The translations under genes were made by a program, and so were the position numbers. DNA of 53,762 nt from an uncultured Roseovarius sp. (GTDB taxonomy: Bacteria; Pseudomonadota; Alphaproteobacteria; Rhodobacterales; Rhodobacteraceae): NCBI RefSeq assembly GCF_913057115.1, contig NZ_CAJXNN010000026.1:1-53762 (forward strand), in the 5' to 3' direction. Below, in pieces: positions 7,685 through 17,692 of this stretch; the first letter of the stretch is position 1; every line of letters starts with the position of its first letter. The notes beneath the pieces are model-generated. The model was given only the letters and a program-made list of their open reading frames with translations, was not told the origin of the DNA and did not search any database.

Positions 7685-8346
7685 TCGCCCGTGGCAACAA
7701 GCCGCCAGTTGGGATCATCTGACCCCATGATGCGCTCGAAGGTCCAACTGTCCTTCTGTCGCTTGGGCTGTCCCGGCTTGCCCTCGATGATCTCACCGTC
7801 CTTGTCGCGGACCACCGAGACAAGCTCGCCCACGAAACGCACGCTCAATTCCGCGCGGCGTGTTTCAGGATCGAAACTCGCATTGCTGAGTGATGTCTCG
7901 CGGACACCTATGAACTCTGCCTCGACATTGAGGCCTTGTTCCTCTCGGGCATCGACGACTTGGGCAAAAGCCTCAAACACATCTTCCGACAGGAACGGCG
8001 CGACATCTTCCAGTTTTCCGTTTTCAAAAGACATCAAGATCATTTCATAGGCACCACGCGCGCCCTGAAGAAAATCCCCTACGCCAAATGACGGTTCGAC
8101 ACGTTTCATTTCGGCCAGGGCTTTGGCGCTATCTGAACCTTCGGGGACGTTGTCGATGATGTCGTAATCGGGTCCACCGTCAATCACTTCAAAGTCCTGG
8201 CGGCGGCTATCTGTCGGGCCTTCGCGGCGGCCGTCCTGCATCGATCCCTCGAAGCCATCTCGGCTTCCAAGGACGCTTTTAAGCCTTAGGATCAGAAAAA
8301 TCGCAATTCCAGCCAAGACCAAAAGCTGAATGATGGGCGAATTCAT
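7681..8346 (-). CDS. Tim44/TimA-family inner-membrane protein
   Basis: 221 residues beginning MNSPIIQLL: one N-terminal transmembrane helix (about 5-22), a charged, Asp-rich linker (25-75), then a Tim44-like domain (about 80-221; GDFLQGARGAYEMIL, WTFERIMGSDDPNWRLVATGE). The domain is shared with mitochondrial Tim44; bacterial TimA homologues sit at the inner membrane with a periplasmic or cytoplasmic domain, and their role is poorly defined. The frame is open far upstream across fxsA, but ATG 8346 has a strong AGAGGTG site and the hydrophobic start, so the longer version is rejected. It is divergent from fxsA across a 109-base gap. Confidence 0.9.
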   Translation of the reverse strand: MNSPIIQLLVLAGIAIFLILRLKSVLGSRDGFEGSMQDGRREGPTDSRRQDFEVIDGGPDYDIIDNVPEGSDSAKALAEMKRVEPSFGVGDFLQGARGAYEMILMSFENGKLEDVAPFLSEDVFEAFAQVVDAREEQGLNVEAEFIGVRETSLSNASFDPETRRAELSVRFVGELVSVVRDKDGEIIEGKPGQPKRQKDSWTFERIMGSDDPNWRLVATGE

Positions 8347-8455
8347 GGGCACCTCTTTTCGTGCGGGGCATGGTATGAAAACCGTTCCGAACTTATGTAG
8401 GTGACTGATAGGCCCAAGTCTACCACAAGGGTCAATTGATAATGGAGTTTCACCA

Positions 8456-8932
8456 ATGTGGCTATTTGCGGCATTCCTTTTGGTTCCGCTGATCGAGATC
8501 GCTCTTTTCATCCAAGTGGGCGGTGCGATTGGCCTGTGGCCAACCTTGGGAATCGTGGTTTTGACTGCAATTCTGGGGACATGGCTGGTCCGGACGCAAG
8601 GTGCCATGGCCATGGGCAACCTGCGGCGCTCGTTCTCGGACCTCGACGACCCGACAGAACCTTTGGCACACGGGGCGATGATCCTGATCGCCGGGGCGCT
8701 TTTGCTGACGCCTGGGTTTTTCACCGACGGCATTGGCTTCGCGCTTTTGGCACCCCCGGTACGCCACGCTGTTTTCAATTATCTACGCAAGCGCGTGCAT
8801 GTTCAAAGGTTCGAAATGGGGCCGGATAAGCCGCGCCGCCCCCATCAGCCCGATGTGATCGAGACGGAATATCACGAGGTCGGACCAAATGACCAGCAAT
8901 CCAAAGGCGATTCCGGTTGGACAAGGCATTGA
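8456..8932 (+). CDS. fxsA: FxsA-family membrane protein
   Basis: 158 residues. Hydrophobic segments at about 1-45 (LLVPLIEIALFIQVGG, LGIVVLTAILGTW) and 72-100 (GAMILIAGALLLTPGFFTDGIG) match FxsA, the inner-membrane protein whose overexpression in E. coli relieves F-plasmid exclusion of phage T7. The cytoplasmic tail is polar. The LLTPGFFTD motif is diagnostic for the family. The cellular function is not established. It is divergent from the Tim44 gene and is followed by secB after 61 bases. Confidence 0.92.
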   Translation: MWLFAAFLLVPLIEIALFIQVGGAIGLWPTLGIVVLTAILGTWLVRTQGAMAMGNLRRSFSDLDDPTEPLAHGAMILIAGALLLTPGFFTDGIGFALLAPPVRHAVFNYLRKRVHVQRFEMGPDKPRRPHQPDVIETEYHEVGPNDQQSKGDSGWTRH

Positions 8933-8993
8933 GGCGGCCAACCCTTGCTGCTAAGCCAACTGCCGACAGCTTTGTTCTTTGTGGAGATGAAAA

Positions 8994-9494
8994 ATGGCCG
9001 AAGAAAAAACCGGCGTTCAAGACCAGCAACAGATTAAGATGAACGCACTTACACAGTTCGTGCGCGACTTGTCCTTCGAAAACATCCTGTCGCAGCGCGG
9101 CAGCGGTGGCGAGGTTCAACCGGACGTGCAGGTGGGGGTAAACCTCGATGCCAAGAAGCGTTCGGCTGAAAACCAGTATGAGGTCATTCTTAAACTGACT
9201 GTGAATTCCAAGAACAAGGGCACGGAAGAGCCCCTGTTTCTATTGGAAATGGAGTATGTCGGGGTTTTCGAGGTGGAAGGTGTTCCCGAAGATCAGCTTC
9301 ACCCCTTCCTTTTGATTGAATGCCCGCGGATGGTATTCCCGTTTGTTCGGCGCATCGTAAGCGATGTTACCCGTGACGGTGGCTTCCCGCCGCTCAATCT
9401 TGAGAACATTGACTTCGTGCAGCTTTACCGCAAGGAAATCGCCCGCCGTCAGGCCGCGGCAGAGGCGGAAAAGAAAGACAGGCCTGACGCCTGA
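8994..9494 (+). CDS. secB: Protein-export chaperone SecB
   Basis: 166 residues, the usual length. SecB is a cytoplasmic tetrameric chaperone that holds preproteins unfolded and hands them to SecA. Family signatures include ALTQFVRDLSFENI, QVGVNLDAKK, FLLEMEYVGVFEVEGV and LLIECPRMVFPFVRRIVSDV, followed by the alphaproteobacterial GGFPPLNLENIDFVQLY block. The C-terminal tail is charged (AAAEAEKKDRPDA). The start ATG 8994 follows GAGATGAAAA. The stop is only one base from the convergent dnaQ stop. Confidence 0.97.
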   Translation: MAEEKTGVQDQQQIKMNALTQFVRDLSFENILSQRGSGGEVQPDVQVGVNLDAKKRSAENQYEVILKLTVNSKNKGTEEPLFLLEMEYVGVFEVEGVPEDQLHPFLLIECPRMVFPFVRRIVSDVTRDGGFPPLNLENIDFVQLYRKEIARRQAAAEAEKKDRPDA

Positions 9495-9495
9495 G

Positions 9496-10233
9496 TCAGC
9501 CCAGTTTTGTCCAAAGCGCGCCGTCGCCCATCGACTCGATAAATTCGGCATGGGCGGCGGCTTCTTTCTCAGATAGGCGCGACAGCAACGGATTTGGTCT
9601 TGGTTGCGGGCGCCAAGCTGTTTCCACGGACCTCGCCGTATCCTGCGCCCCGGATGACGAAACGTTCAAAGCAAAATCGGGCTGCCTGCCGCCGATCAGT
9701 TCAAGATAAACTTCCGCCAGGATTTCAGAGTCGAGCAGCGCACCGTGAAGGGTGCGCGACGAGTTGTCGATATTGAACCGACGACAAAGCGCATCCAATG
9801 ACGCCGGCGAACCCGGGAACTTCTTGCGAGCGATGGCAAGGGTATCCACGGCCTGCTCCCAAGGAAGCTGTTGGAAGTTCAGCCATTTCAGTTCGGCATT
9901 CAGGAATTTCATATCGAACGCCGCATTGTGAATGACCAGTTTGGCATCAGCGACGAAATCGACGAACGCCTGCGCCACCTGGTTGAACAAAGGCTTGTCA
10001 CGCAAGATCACTTCGCCGGGCTTTGGTGGGCGTGGCACATCCAAAAGGTCCGGACCGATGCCGTGAACATCAAAGGCGTCCTGCGGCATGCCGCGCTCAG
10101 GGTTTATGTATTCGTGAAAGGTCCGACCGGTCGGCATGTGATTATACAGTTCAATCGCCCCGATTTCGACAATCCGGTCACCCTGTTCGGGGTCAAAGCC
10201 TGTGGTTTCGGTATCGAGAACGATCTCACGCAT
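9496..10233 (-). CDS. dnaQ: DNA polymerase III epsilon subunit (3'-5' proofreading exonuclease)
   Basis: 245 residues. DEDDh exonuclease motifs are all present: Exo I DTETTG (Asp7, Glu9), Exo II HNAAFD (Asp107), Exo [11 protein letters not shown] (His163, Asp168). It proofreads within the replicative polymerase core. The C-terminal 60 residues are the less conserved alpha-binding tail. ATG 10233 is chosen because [12 protein letters not shown] is the normal family start; an upstream in-frame ATG would add 20 residues within coaE. It overlaps the coaE stop by eight bases and is the last gene of maf-aroE-coaE-dnaQ. Confidence 0.96.
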   Translation of the reverse strand: MREIVLDTETTGFDPEQGDRIVEIGAIELYNHMPTGRTFHEYINPERGMPQDAFDVHGIGPDLLDVPRPPKPGEVILRDKPLFNQVAQAFVDFVADAKLVIHNAAFDMKFLNAELKWLNFQQLPWEQAVDTLAIARKKFPGSPASLDALCRRFNIDNSSRTLHGALLDSEILAEVYLELIGGRQPDFALNVSSSGAQDTARSVETAWRPQPRPNPLLSRLSEKEAAAHAEFIESMGDGALWTKLG

Positions 10234-10819
10234 TGGCCAGCCTGCTCTTGATCTGTGCAACGACATCATGGACTTGCTGGCGGGCATGCTCAAGCGTGTC
10301 GGTTTCGATCACGAAATCGGAGTGGGCACATTTTTCTTCATTCGGCATTTGTCGTGCCAAAATGGCATTGAATTGAGCTTCGTTCATGGTGCCACGCTCC
10401 AAAACCCGCTGTCTTTGAACATCTGCCGGAACGGATACACAAGCCACGGCATCCAATCTTGACTCGAAACCATTCTCAAACAGAAGCGGAATATCCAACA
10501 CGATAATTTCAGCGTCTGTCTGTGCAATGAAATCCTCACGGTCTTTCGCAACGAGTGGATGAACAACGGCTTCAATGCGCTTGAGTGCCGATGGGTCGCT
10601 GTCAATGATTTCCTTCAACTTACTGCGCGATACCACTCGGTTTTCAATGGCTTCAGGGAACATGGTAGCAATTGGTCCGACCGCTGCGCCGCCCTCGGAA
10701 TAAAGCCGGTGAACAGCAGCATCGGCATCCCAAAGCGCGCAACCCTCCTCGGCAAACATCTTCGCCGTGGTGGATTTGCCCATGCCAATCGAGCCGGTGA
10801 GGCCTAGTAGGAAACTCAT
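10226..10819 (-). CDS. coaE: Dephospho-CoA kinase
   Basis: 197 residues. It catalyses the last step of coenzyme A synthesis, phosphorylating the 3'-hydroxyl of dephospho-CoA. Walker A is GSIGMGKST (9-17), followed by the DADAAVH motif (31-37) that binds substrate and the [11 protein letters not shown] stretch typical of the family. The length is standard. It overlaps aroE upstream by four bases and dnaQ downstream by eight, so all are translationally coupled. Confidence 0.96.
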   Translation of the reverse strand: MSFLLGLTGSIGMGKSTTAKMFAEEGCALWDADAAVHRLYSEGGAAVGPIATMFPEAIENRVVSRSKLKEIIDSDPSALKRIEAVVHPLVAKDREDFIAQTDAEIIVLDIPLLFENGFESRLDAVACVSVPADVQRQRVLERGTMNEAQFNAILARQMPNEEKCAHSDFVIETDTLEHARQQVHDVVAQIKSRLANA

Positions 10820-11649
10820 CTCAAGGCCGCGGCACGCGTGGCTGTATCAACTTCGGGCCGGACGCCGAACCAGCGTTCGAATGCCGGAACAGCCTGATGC
10901 AGTAACATTCCAAGGCCATCAACCGTGGTACAGCCGATCTCTTCTGCTTCGGCCAGAAGACGGGTCTTCAAAGGCGCATAAACAAGATCGGTCACCAGTG
11001 CCTCTTTACGTAATCCATCAAGGGGAACGCGCAAAGGTGGCTTTCCAAGCATCCCAAGAGAGGTCGTGTTGACGACCGTCACGCAGTCTTCAAGCATGTT
11101 GCCGGCTTGTACCCATTCGACAACCTCAATGCGTTTTCCAAATTCAGATTGTAGTGCTTCGGCGCGAATGCGGGTTCTGTTCGACAAATAGATATGCGGC
11201 ACGCCCGCCTCCAGAAGCGAGGCGATGACCGCCCGGGCCGCACCCCCTGCCCCAAGGATCGCGGCTGGCCCGGATTTTACATTCCATTGGGGTGCATTCT
11301 GGCGCAGGTTCTCAATGAATCCATATCCGTCGGTATTGTCAGCGCGCAGTTTGCCATCCTTTTGAAAAGTAAGCGTATTTGCGGCCCCTATCAGAGTTGC
11401 ACGATCCGTGACCAGATCTGCGAACTCCATAACCTTTTCCTTATGAGGGACAGTGATGTTCACGCCGACAAAACCCATCTTCGGCAAGGTTTCGAGAACC
11501 TGCTCAAGATCATCCGCACTCACATCCATGGGCACATAGTAACCCTGTATTCCATAGGTCTTGAGCCAGTGACCATGCAGCTGCGGAGATTTTGAATGAG
11601 CAATCGGGGATCCGATCACACCGGCGAGGGGGATACGGGTATCGCTCAT
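10816..11649 (-). CDS. aroE: Shikimate dehydrogenase
   Basis: 277 residues. It reduces 3-dehydroshikimate to shikimate with NADPH in the aromatic amino acid pathway. Substrate-binding SKSPQLHG (19-26), catalytic Lys70 in NITVPHKE, Asp106 in NTDGYGF, and the nucleotide-binding GAGGAARAV (133-141) are present, so it is the AroE type. It overlaps coaE (downstream) and maf (upstream) by four bases each. Confidence 0.96.
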   Translation of the reverse strand: MSDTRIPLAGVIGSPIAHSKSPQLHGHWLKTYGIQGYYVPMDVSADDLEQVLETLPKMGFVGVNITVPHKEKVMEFADLVTDRATLIGAANTLTFQKDGKLRADNTDGYGFIENLRQNAPQWNVKSGPAAILGAGGAARAVIASLLEAGVPHIYLSNRTRIRAEALQSEFGKRIEVVEWVQAGNMLEDCVTVVNTTSLGMLGKPPLRVPLDGLRKEALVTDLVYAPLKTRLLAEAEEIGCTTVDGLGMLLHQAVPAFERWFGVRPEVDTATRAAALR

Positions 11650-12245
11650 TTTGGCAGGTCTCCTCTCACCGTGAGGTAGTTCAATAATTCCAGCAATGGC
11701 AGCCCGAGAACTGTAAAGTAATCGCCCTGAACCTGTGTGAAAAGCCGTACGCCTTCTTCTTCAAGTTTATAGCCACCAACTGAGTGTTTGATGCTCTCCC
11801 AATTACGATCAACATAATCGACAAGGTAGTCATCCGAGAAATCCCGCATCGCCATCCGGACAAGACCCACATTGCGCCAGATTGGCTCTCCGCCTTCGTA
11901 AATAACCACAGCCGACAAAAGTTCATGCCGTCCGCCACGCAATCTTTTGAGCTGATTAATTGCATCATCAGGAGTTTCGGGTTTCGAAAGAAGCTCCTTG
12001 CCACAACTCAAGACTTGGTCGCAGCCGATCACAAGCGCGCTTGGGGTCTTGGAGCTGACTTTGCGTGCCTTCGCTTCTGCCAAGGCATCGGCGATATCCC
12101 GGGCGGATGCGCCCTCGGACAAAAGGGCATCCCGGACCATATTTTCATCGACGCGAGGCACGACAACGTCAAAACCCACACCGGCATTCCGCAGCATTGC
12201 CGCGCGGATATCCGAACCAGAGGCCAGTATGATGTCTTGGGGCAT
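11646..12245 (-). CDS. maf: Maf-family nucleotide pyrophosphatase
   Basis: 199 residues. Maf proteins hydrolyse modified or canonical nucleoside triphosphates (house-cleaning) and are linked to septum control. The family start [14 protein letters not shown] and the CDQVL motif around residue 75 are present; GGYKLEEEG lies near the C-terminus. Two in-frame ATGs exist, 12245 and 12263; 12245 gives the usual family length but neither has a strong ribosome site. It is the first gene of maf-aroE-coaE-dnaQ, reading away from the candidate origin. A DnaA-box-like sequence overlaps this start region (12245-12253). Confidence 0.92.
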   Translation of the reverse strand: MPQDIILASGSDIRAAMLRNAGVGFDVVVPRVDENMVRDALLSEGASARDIADALAEAKARKVSSKTPSALVIGCDQVLSCGKELLSKPETPDDAINQLKRLRGGRHELLSAVVIYEGGEPIWRNVGLVRMAMRDFSDDYLVDYVDRNWESIKHSVGGYKLEEEGVRLFTQVQGDYFTVLGLPLLELLNYLTVRGDLPK

Positions 12246-12664
12246 GTGGACAACTCGCTGCATAAACTTGTTAAGGTTCTATGAACCATTGCGTGGAATT
12301 TCCAGCTTTCTGAGAACTCCATTTCGTGGATGGGAAAACTCGACCAGTAATCACGGTCTATCCACGCGGGGAAAAGAATAACGGTTTGCGAAGGAAAAAC
12401 CGGTATTATGGAGTTTCTTTCCCAATTCTATATACATTGGTCCAACACAGATGCATCCTATTAAGTCTTTGATTTATTTATATTAATTATTCTTTCGACG
12501 AAAATGTGAAAAATTTACCAACACAGTTGTCAACAATCTCATTAGTTTGTGTAGAACTCAGTACAAAAGCCATTAATCCACAGAAAACCGGCTCCCTTAA
12601 ACATCATCATCCTTTTTTCTTTTCTTTTTTATTTATAGAGAAGAATGGCAAACCGGGGACAACA
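12246..12664. other. Candidate chromosomal replication origin (oriC)
   Basis: A 419-base gap between diverging maf and hemJ with no gene. It is strikingly AT-rich for this genome at about 12410-12580. One-mismatch versions of the DnaA box TTATNCACA are visible: TTGTCCACA (minus, 12245-12253), TTTTTCACA (minus, 12505-12513), TTCTACACA (minus, 12548-12556) and TAATCCACA (plus, 12574-12582); CTATCCACG at 12358-12366 has two mismatches. A pyrimidine tract (12611-12634) precedes hemJ. parS sites, parA and parB lie within 3-7 kb. Genes leave the gap in both directions. Inferred, not proven. Confidence 0.55.
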
Positions 12665-13114
12665 ATGACCGATATCCTGATCTCGCTTTATCCGTGGAAC
12701 AAGGCGATCCATATCATGGCCGTGATTTCATGGATGGCGGGTATATTCTATCTTCCCCGGCTATTCGTTTATCACGCGGAACAATCCCAACCGGGCGACA
12801 GTCGCGATGAAGTCTTCCAGACGATGGAAGAAAAGCTAATGCGCGTGATAATGAACCCGGCCATGATCGCGACATGGCTGTTTGGCCTGGCACTTGTCTT
12901 GACGCCCGGTATTGTCGATTGGGGTGCGATCTGGCCCTATACGAAGGGTGTTTCGATTCTTGCAATGACATGGTTTCACCACTGGCTGGGTTTGCGGCGC
13001 AAGGATTTCGCCAGTGCAGAAAACAGCCTGACCGGTCGTCAGTTTCGGATGATGAACGAGGTTCCGACGGTTCTCATGGTGATAATTGTCTTGTCTGTCG
13101 TCGTTCGTTTCTGA
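12665..13114 (+). CDS. hemJ: Protoporphyrinogen IX oxidase HemJ
   Basis: 149 residues, about four membrane helices. HemJ is the oxygen-independent type of protoporphyrinogen oxidase used by many alphaproteobacteria, making protoporphyrin IX just before ferrochelatase. The family start YPWNKAIHIMAVISWMAG carries the conserved His16; RVIMNPAMIATW and WFHHWLGLRRKDFA are further signatures. The frame is open upstream to 12506, but MTDILISLYPWNKA at ATG 12665 is the conserved start. hemH, encoding the next enzyme, lies at 46252 in this window. It is the first gene on the right side of the candidate origin. Confidence 0.93.
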   Translation: MTDILISLYPWNKAIHIMAVISWMAGIFYLPRLFVYHAEQSQPGDSRDEVFQTMEEKLMRVIMNPAMIATWLFGLALVLTPGIVDWGAIWPYTKGVSILAMTWFHHWLGLRRKDFASAENSLTGRQFRMMNEVPTVLMVIIVLSVVVRF

Positions 13115-13234
13115 GCTTGGATTGACTCGATGACATGCGATGCGTATGAAGCGCTCAAGCGCCCGTCCGGGTGACTATCTCTCCTAAGACACATATCGAC
13201 ATGCGCGGCACGCGCACTGTCCAGAGGTACCCCC

Positions 13235-14506
13235 ATGTCCGATGATCATCTGAACCTGTCTGATCTCAAGGCCCATACTGCCAAAGACCTTCTTGCCATG
13301 GCCGAAGAGCTTGAGATCGAGAACGCCTCGACCATGCGCAAAGGCGAGATGATGTTCCAGATTCTGCGAGAGCGGGCAGATGAAGGCTGGACCGTATATG
13401 GCGATGGCGTTCTTGAGGTTCTTCAGGACGGCTTTGGTTTCCTGCGCTCCTCCGAGGCGAACTATCTGCCCGGTCCTGACGACATCTATGTGTCGCCTGA
13501 AACGATCCGTCAGCATTCATTGCGCACTGGCGATACCGTCGAAGGCCAGATCAAGGCACCGGACGATAACGAACGTTATTTCGCGCTCACCTCTGTGACG
13601 CAGATCAACTATGAAGATCCTGAGCGCGCTCGCCACAAGATCGCATTTGATAACCTGACCCCGCTCTATCCCGATGAGCGTCTGAAAATGGAAGTGGATG
13701 ATCCGACCATCAAGGATCGTTCAGCACGCGTTATCGACCTCGTGGCACCGATTGGCAAAGGCCAGCGGTCCTTGATTGTGGCACCGCCGCGGACTGGTAA
13801 AACAGTTATCCTGCAAAATATCGCGAGCAGCATCGAGAAGAACCACCCCGAATGCTACCTGATCGTGCTTCTCATTGATGAACGTCCCGAAGAGGTGACG
13901 GACATGAAGAGAAGCGTGAAGGGTGAAGTTATCAGCTCTACCTTTGACGAACCGGCTGCACGGCACGTTGCCGTGGCAGAGATGGTCATTGAAAAAGCTA
14001 AACGGCTCGTTGAGCATAAACGAGATGTTGTTATTCTCCTCGATTCAATCACAAGACTTGGTAGAGCTTATAACACAACTGTGCCCTCCTCCGGTAAAGT
14101 CCTGACTGGTGGTGTGGATGCGAATGCATTGCAACGCCCCAAACGCTTCTTCGGTGCGGCGCGGAACATTGAAGAAGGTGGCTCGCTGACGATCGTGTCG
14201 ACTGCGTTGATCGACACCGGTAGCCGCATGGACGAGGTGATCTTTGAAGAATTCAAAGGCACGGGCAACTCTGAACTTGTCCTTGACCGCAAGATCGCCG
14301 ACAAGCGCGTCTTCCCGGCGATTGATATCCTGAAGTCCGGCACCCGGAAAGAAGACCTGTTGATCGACAAACTGGACTTGCAGAAAACCTATGTTCTGCG
14401 CCGCATCCTGAACCCGATGGGGACCACCGATGCGATCGAGTTCCTTTTGTCGAAGCTCAAGCAGACCAAGACGAATGCCGAGTTCTTCGATTCAATGAAC
14501 ACCTAA
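13235..14506 (+). CDS. rho: Transcription termination factor Rho
   Basis: 423 residues. Hexameric RNA helicase that ends transcription at Rho-dependent sites. An N-terminal helical part and the RNA-binding cold-shock-like domain ([14 protein letters not shown], about 59-72) precede the ATPase: Walker A APPRTGKT (183-190), Walker B VVILLD (265-270), and the R-loop GKVLTGGVD (287-295). No insertion is present. ATG 13235 follows a 120-base gap after hemJ with no obvious site. mnmE starts 24 bases after the stop. Confidence 0.97.
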   Translation: MSDDHLNLSDLKAHTAKDLLAMAEELEIENASTMRKGEMMFQILRERADEGWTVYGDGVLEVLQDGFGFLRSSEANYLPGPDDIYVSPETIRQHSLRTGDTVEGQIKAPDDNERYFALTSVTQINYEDPERARHKIAFDNLTPLYPDERLKMEVDDPTIKDRSARVIDLVAPIGKGQRSLIVAPPRTGKTVILQNIASSIEKNHPECYLIVLLIDERPEEVTDMKRSVKGEVISSTFDEPAARHVAVAEMVIEKAKRLVEHKRDVVILLDSITRLGRAYNTTVPSSGKVLTGGVDANALQRPKRFFGAARNIEEGGSLTIVSTALIDTGSRMDEVIFEEFKGTGNSELVLDRKIADKRVFPAIDILKSGTRKEDLLIDKLDLQKTYVLRRILNPMGTTDAIEFLLSKLKQTKTNAEFFDSMNT

Positions 14507-14530
14507 AGGGTTTCGCGCGGGGTCACGCCC

Positions 14531-15817
14531 ATGGATACGATCTATGCGCTTTCGACGGCGCAAGGAAAGGCCGGCGTCGCGGTAATCCGCGTGTCCGGCC
14601 CTTTGGCCTTTCACGCCTGCGAGGTTTTGTCAGGTGATGTGCCGATGCGTCGCCGGGCGGTATTGAGAACATTGCGCGATCCAGACGGAATGCACCTGGA
14701 TGATGCGCTTGTCCTCACCTTTAGCCGCAATGCCAGCTTCACCGGCGAGGATGTCGTCGAATTTCAAATCCACGGCAGTACGGCGATTATTGCATCTATC
14801 TTGCGTGTACTTGGAGGAATAGATGGCCTTCGCGCAGCTGAGCCGGGTGAGTTCACACGCCGTGCTCTGGAAAACGGCCAGCTGTCGCTTTCGCAAGTCG
14901 AAGGTCTTGCCGACCTCATTGAAGCGGAGACCGAGGCACAGAGGCGGCAGGCTCTGCGGGTGCTATCTGGGGATCTCGGAGACCTCGCTGAAGGCTGGAG
15001 GCAAAAACTGATCCGCGCCGCAGCCCTTTTGGAAGCTACGATTGACTTCGCAGATGAGGATGTGCCCGTTGATGTTGGACCAGAGGTCGCAGAGCTTGTG
15101 TCCGATGTCCAAGATGGTCTTGAAAGGCAAATCCAGGGTGTTGGCGTATCTGAGCGGATACGAACAGGGTTCGAGGTAGCCATCGTGGGTGCGCCAAATG
15201 TCGGAAAGTCGACATTGCTGAATGCGATAGCCGGGCGCGATGCTGCGATCACCTCGGAATACGCCGGTACAACGCGTGATGTGATCGAGGTGCGGATGGA
15301 CCTTAACGGTCTCCCGGTAACAATCCTTGACACAGCAGGTCTTCGGGAGACGGAGGATTTCGTTGAATCGATCGGGATCGACAGGGCCAAGCAGCGAGCG
15401 CAACAAGCAGACCTGAGGGTTTTTTTGGTTGAGAATGATCAGCGACCTGATTTTTCAGTCCAGGTTGATGATATTATCGTTAAGGCGAAGGCCGATCTTC
15501 TGGAAACTCCTGACAACGCTGTCTCTGGCCTTTCCGGGCAAGGTGTTGGCGCTTTGATCGAGAAAATCACGTATGCCCTGTCCGAGCGCGCTGCAGATGC
15601 GGCAATCGCTACACGGGAACGACACAGGCTGGCGATGGCCAAGGGCTATGGTGCGCTGAACGATGCAAGCGCTCTCTTGCCTCAAGGTGAGAAAACCGCC
15701 GATGTGGCAGCCGAAGAGATTAGAACAGCTATTCGCGCGCTTGATTCTTTGGTAGGACGCATAGATGTCGAGAATGTTCTGGATGAAATCTTCAGCAGTT
15801 TTTGCCTCGGGAAATGA
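14531..15817 (+). CDS. mnmE: tRNA modification GTPase MnmE
   Basis: 428 residues. With MnmG it installs the carboxymethylaminomethyl group on wobble uridine-34 of certain tRNAs. The N-terminal folate-binding domain (1-118), helical domain and inserted G domain are complete: G1 GAPNVGKST (220-228), G3 DTAG (267-270). The C-terminal motif is CLGK with Cys425, needed for activity. An oddity is the G4 position, expected NKxD, which reads AKAD (319-322); the guanine-contacting Asn is replaced. mnmG follows three bases after the stop, so the two subunits are probably co-translated. Confidence 0.96.
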   Translation: MDTIYALSTAQGKAGVAVIRVSGPLAFHACEVLSGDVPMRRRAVLRTLRDPDGMHLDDALVLTFSRNASFTGEDVVEFQIHGSTAIIASILRVLGGIDGLRAAEPGEFTRRALENGQLSLSQVEGLADLIEAETEAQRRQALRVLSGDLGDLAEGWRQKLIRAAALLEATIDFADEDVPVDVGPEVAELVSDVQDGLERQIQGVGVSERIRTGFEVAIVGAPNVGKSTLLNAIAGRDAAITSEYAGTTRDVIEVRMDLNGLPVTILDTAGLRETEDFVESIGIDRAKQRAQQADLRVFLVENDQRPDFSVQVDDIIVKAKADLLETPDNAVSGLSGQGVGALIEKITYALSERAADAAIATRERHRLAMAKGYGALNDASALLPQGEKTADVAAEEIRTAIRALDSLVGRIDVENVLDEIFSSFCLGK

Positions 15818-15820
15818 GGA

Positions 15821-17692
15821 GTGTTTCACGTGAAACATTTTGATGTCATCGTGATTGGCGGCGGTCACGCAGGTGCTGACGCCGCACATGCAGCGGCGCG
15901 CTTTGGTGTAAGAACTGCCCTTGTCACCCTTTCGAGGCGCGACATTGGTGTGATGTCGTGCAACCCCGCCATTGGTGGGCTTGGTAAAGGTCATTTGGTC
16001 CGGGAGATTGATGCGCTTGATGGTGTAATGGGGCGCGTGGCGGATCAAGCCGGCATCCAGTTCCGACTGCTCAATCGCCGGAAAGGCCCGGCAGTGCAAG
16101 GCCCCCGCGCGCAAGCTGACCGCAAGATCTATCGTGAGGCAATGCTGTCGGAGATTGAGGCGCAACCCAATCTGTCGGTGATCGAAGGCGAAGCCGCAGA
16201 CTTCATCCTGGAAAATGGCCGAGTTGCCGGTATCACCTTGTTGGATGGATCGGAAGTCAAGGCGGGTGCCGTGGTGCTGACGACCGGAACTTTTCTACGG
16301 GGCGTCATCCATATTGGAGATGTATCCCGTGCAGGCGGTCGAATGGGTGACAAGCCTTCGATAAAACTTGCAGAGCGGGTTGATTCCTTCGGCCTTACGC
16401 TCGGGCGCTTGAAAACGGGCACCCCACCACGTTTGGATGGCAGTACGATTAATTGGGAGGGTCTGGAGGAGCAGCCCGGTGACGAGGATCCGGTTCTATT
16501 CTCCTTTCTCTCCGAGGCCCCGTTTGCGCGGCAGGTGTCCTGCGGGATCACACATACGAATGAAAAAACCCATGAGATCATTCGTAAGAATCTCGATCGA
16601 TCAGCGATGTATGGTGGCCATATTGATGGCGTCGGTCCTCGTTACTGTCCGTCGATCGAGGACAAGGTTGTCAGGTTTGCTGAAAAGACATCGCATCAAG
16701 TGTTTCTTGAGCCTGAAAGCCTGTCTGACAACGTGATCTACCCGAACGGGATTTCCACATCGCTCCCCGAAGAGGTTCAGGAGGACTATGTGCAATCCAT
16801 TCATGGATTGGAGAACGCTGTCATCCTGCAACCCGGTTACGCCATCGAGTATGATTATGTTGATCCGCGTAATCTTGATGCGACATTGGCGGTCAAGTCT
16901 GTGCCCGGCCTCTATCTTGCCGGTCAAATCAACGGAACAACCGGCTATGAAGAAGCGGCGGCTCAAGGCTTGGTTGCGGGGTTGAATGCGGCCCGATCGG
17001 TTTCAGGACATGAGCCCGTGTTTTTCAGCAGGTCGGATAGCTACATTGGCGTGATGATTGATGACCTTGTCACGCGTGGCGTGTCTGAGCCATACAGGAT
17101 GTTTACATCGCGTGCGGAATTCCGATTGTCGCTACGGGCTGATAACGCTGACCAACGACTCACGCCCATCGGATTGGCCGCTGGATGTGTTGGCGAGATG
17201 CGCCAGAGGCTATTTGAGGAAAAGATGGAGCGGTTGGATGCCGGGCGGGAGATGCTGAATTCCAAAAGCTACACCCCGAAAGACCTGGCTTCGACAGGCT
17301 TGAAGATTAATCAGGATGGGACGAAGCGCACGGCGTTTCAGCTTTTGGCCTTTCCGGACATTGATTTTGAAACCTTGATAACCCTTGATCCGGCATATGA
17401 GGAAATTGACGGCGAAACGCGCTCCCAGCTTCAAAAAGATGCTCTATACGCCAACTATATTGCAAGACAAAAGCAAGATGTTGAGATGATGAAGCGTGAT
17501 GAAGCGCAAGAAATTCCGGATGATTTCTCGTATGAGGGCATAGAGGGGCTTTCAAATGAGCTTAAATCCAAGCTGACTGTGGCGCGCCCGTCGAATTTGG
17601 CACAGGCAGCGCGGGTAGATGGCGTGACGCCAGCCGCACTCACCCTGATCCTGGCACGGTTGCGCAAAGAACGCCGGGTGAAATCAGCATGA
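15821..17692 (+). CDS. mnmG: tRNA uridine-5-carboxymethylaminomethyl enzyme MnmG (GidA)
   Basis: 623 residues. FAD-dependent partner of MnmE in wobble-uridine modification. FAD-binding GGGHAG (13-18), [23 protein letters not shown] and [10 protein letters not shown] are classic GidA blocks, as is [14 protein letters not shown] near 370. The GTG start at 15821 lies inside a perfect parS site, which encodes FHVKH in residues 2-6. The helical C-terminus that binds MnmE is complete. It overlaps rsmG by four bases. Confidence 0.97.
   Translation: MFHVKHFDVIVIGGGHAGADAAHAAARFGVRTALVTLSRRDIGVMSCNPAIGGLGKGHLVREIDALDGVMGRVADQAGIQFRLLNRRKGPAVQGPRAQADRKIYREAMLSEIEAQPNLSVIEGEAADFILENGRVAGITLLDGSEVKAGAVVLTTGTFLRGVIHIGDVSRAGGRMGDKPSIKLAERVDSFGLTLGRLKTGTPPRLDGSTINWEGLEEQPGDEDPVLFSFLSEAPFARQVSCGITHTNEKTHEIIRKNLDRSAMYGGHIDGVGPRYCPSIEDKVVRFAEKTSHQVFLEPESLSDNVIYPNGISTSLPEEVQEDYVQSIHGLENAVILQPGYAIEYDYVDPRNLDATLAVKSVPGLYLAGQINGTTGYEEAAAQGLVAGLNAARSVSGHEPVFFSRSDSYIGVMIDDLVTRGVSEPYRMFTSRAEFRLSLRADNADQRLTPIGLAAGCVGEMRQRLFEEKMERLDAGREMLNSKSYTPKDLASTGLKINQDGTKRTAFQLLAFPDIDFETLITLDPAYEEIDGETRSQLQKDALYANYIARQKQDVEMMKRDEAQEIPDDFSYEGIEGLSNELKSKLTVARPSNLAQAARVDGVTPAALTLILARLRKERRVKSA
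15822..15837. other. parS centromere site 1
   Basis: TGTTTCACGTGAAACA is a perfect palindrome matching the ParB binding site of chromosomes (TGTTNCACGTGAAACA). It spans codons 1-6 of mnmG, overlapping its GTG start. ParB encoded at 19121 should bind and spread from here. Confidence 0.95.

Noticed and set aside
7681..8778. Longer form (365 residues) of the Tim44-family protein
   Set aside because: The extra 144 residues lie antisense to fxsA and are unlike any domain; ATG 8346 has a strong ribosome site and begins the membrane helix.
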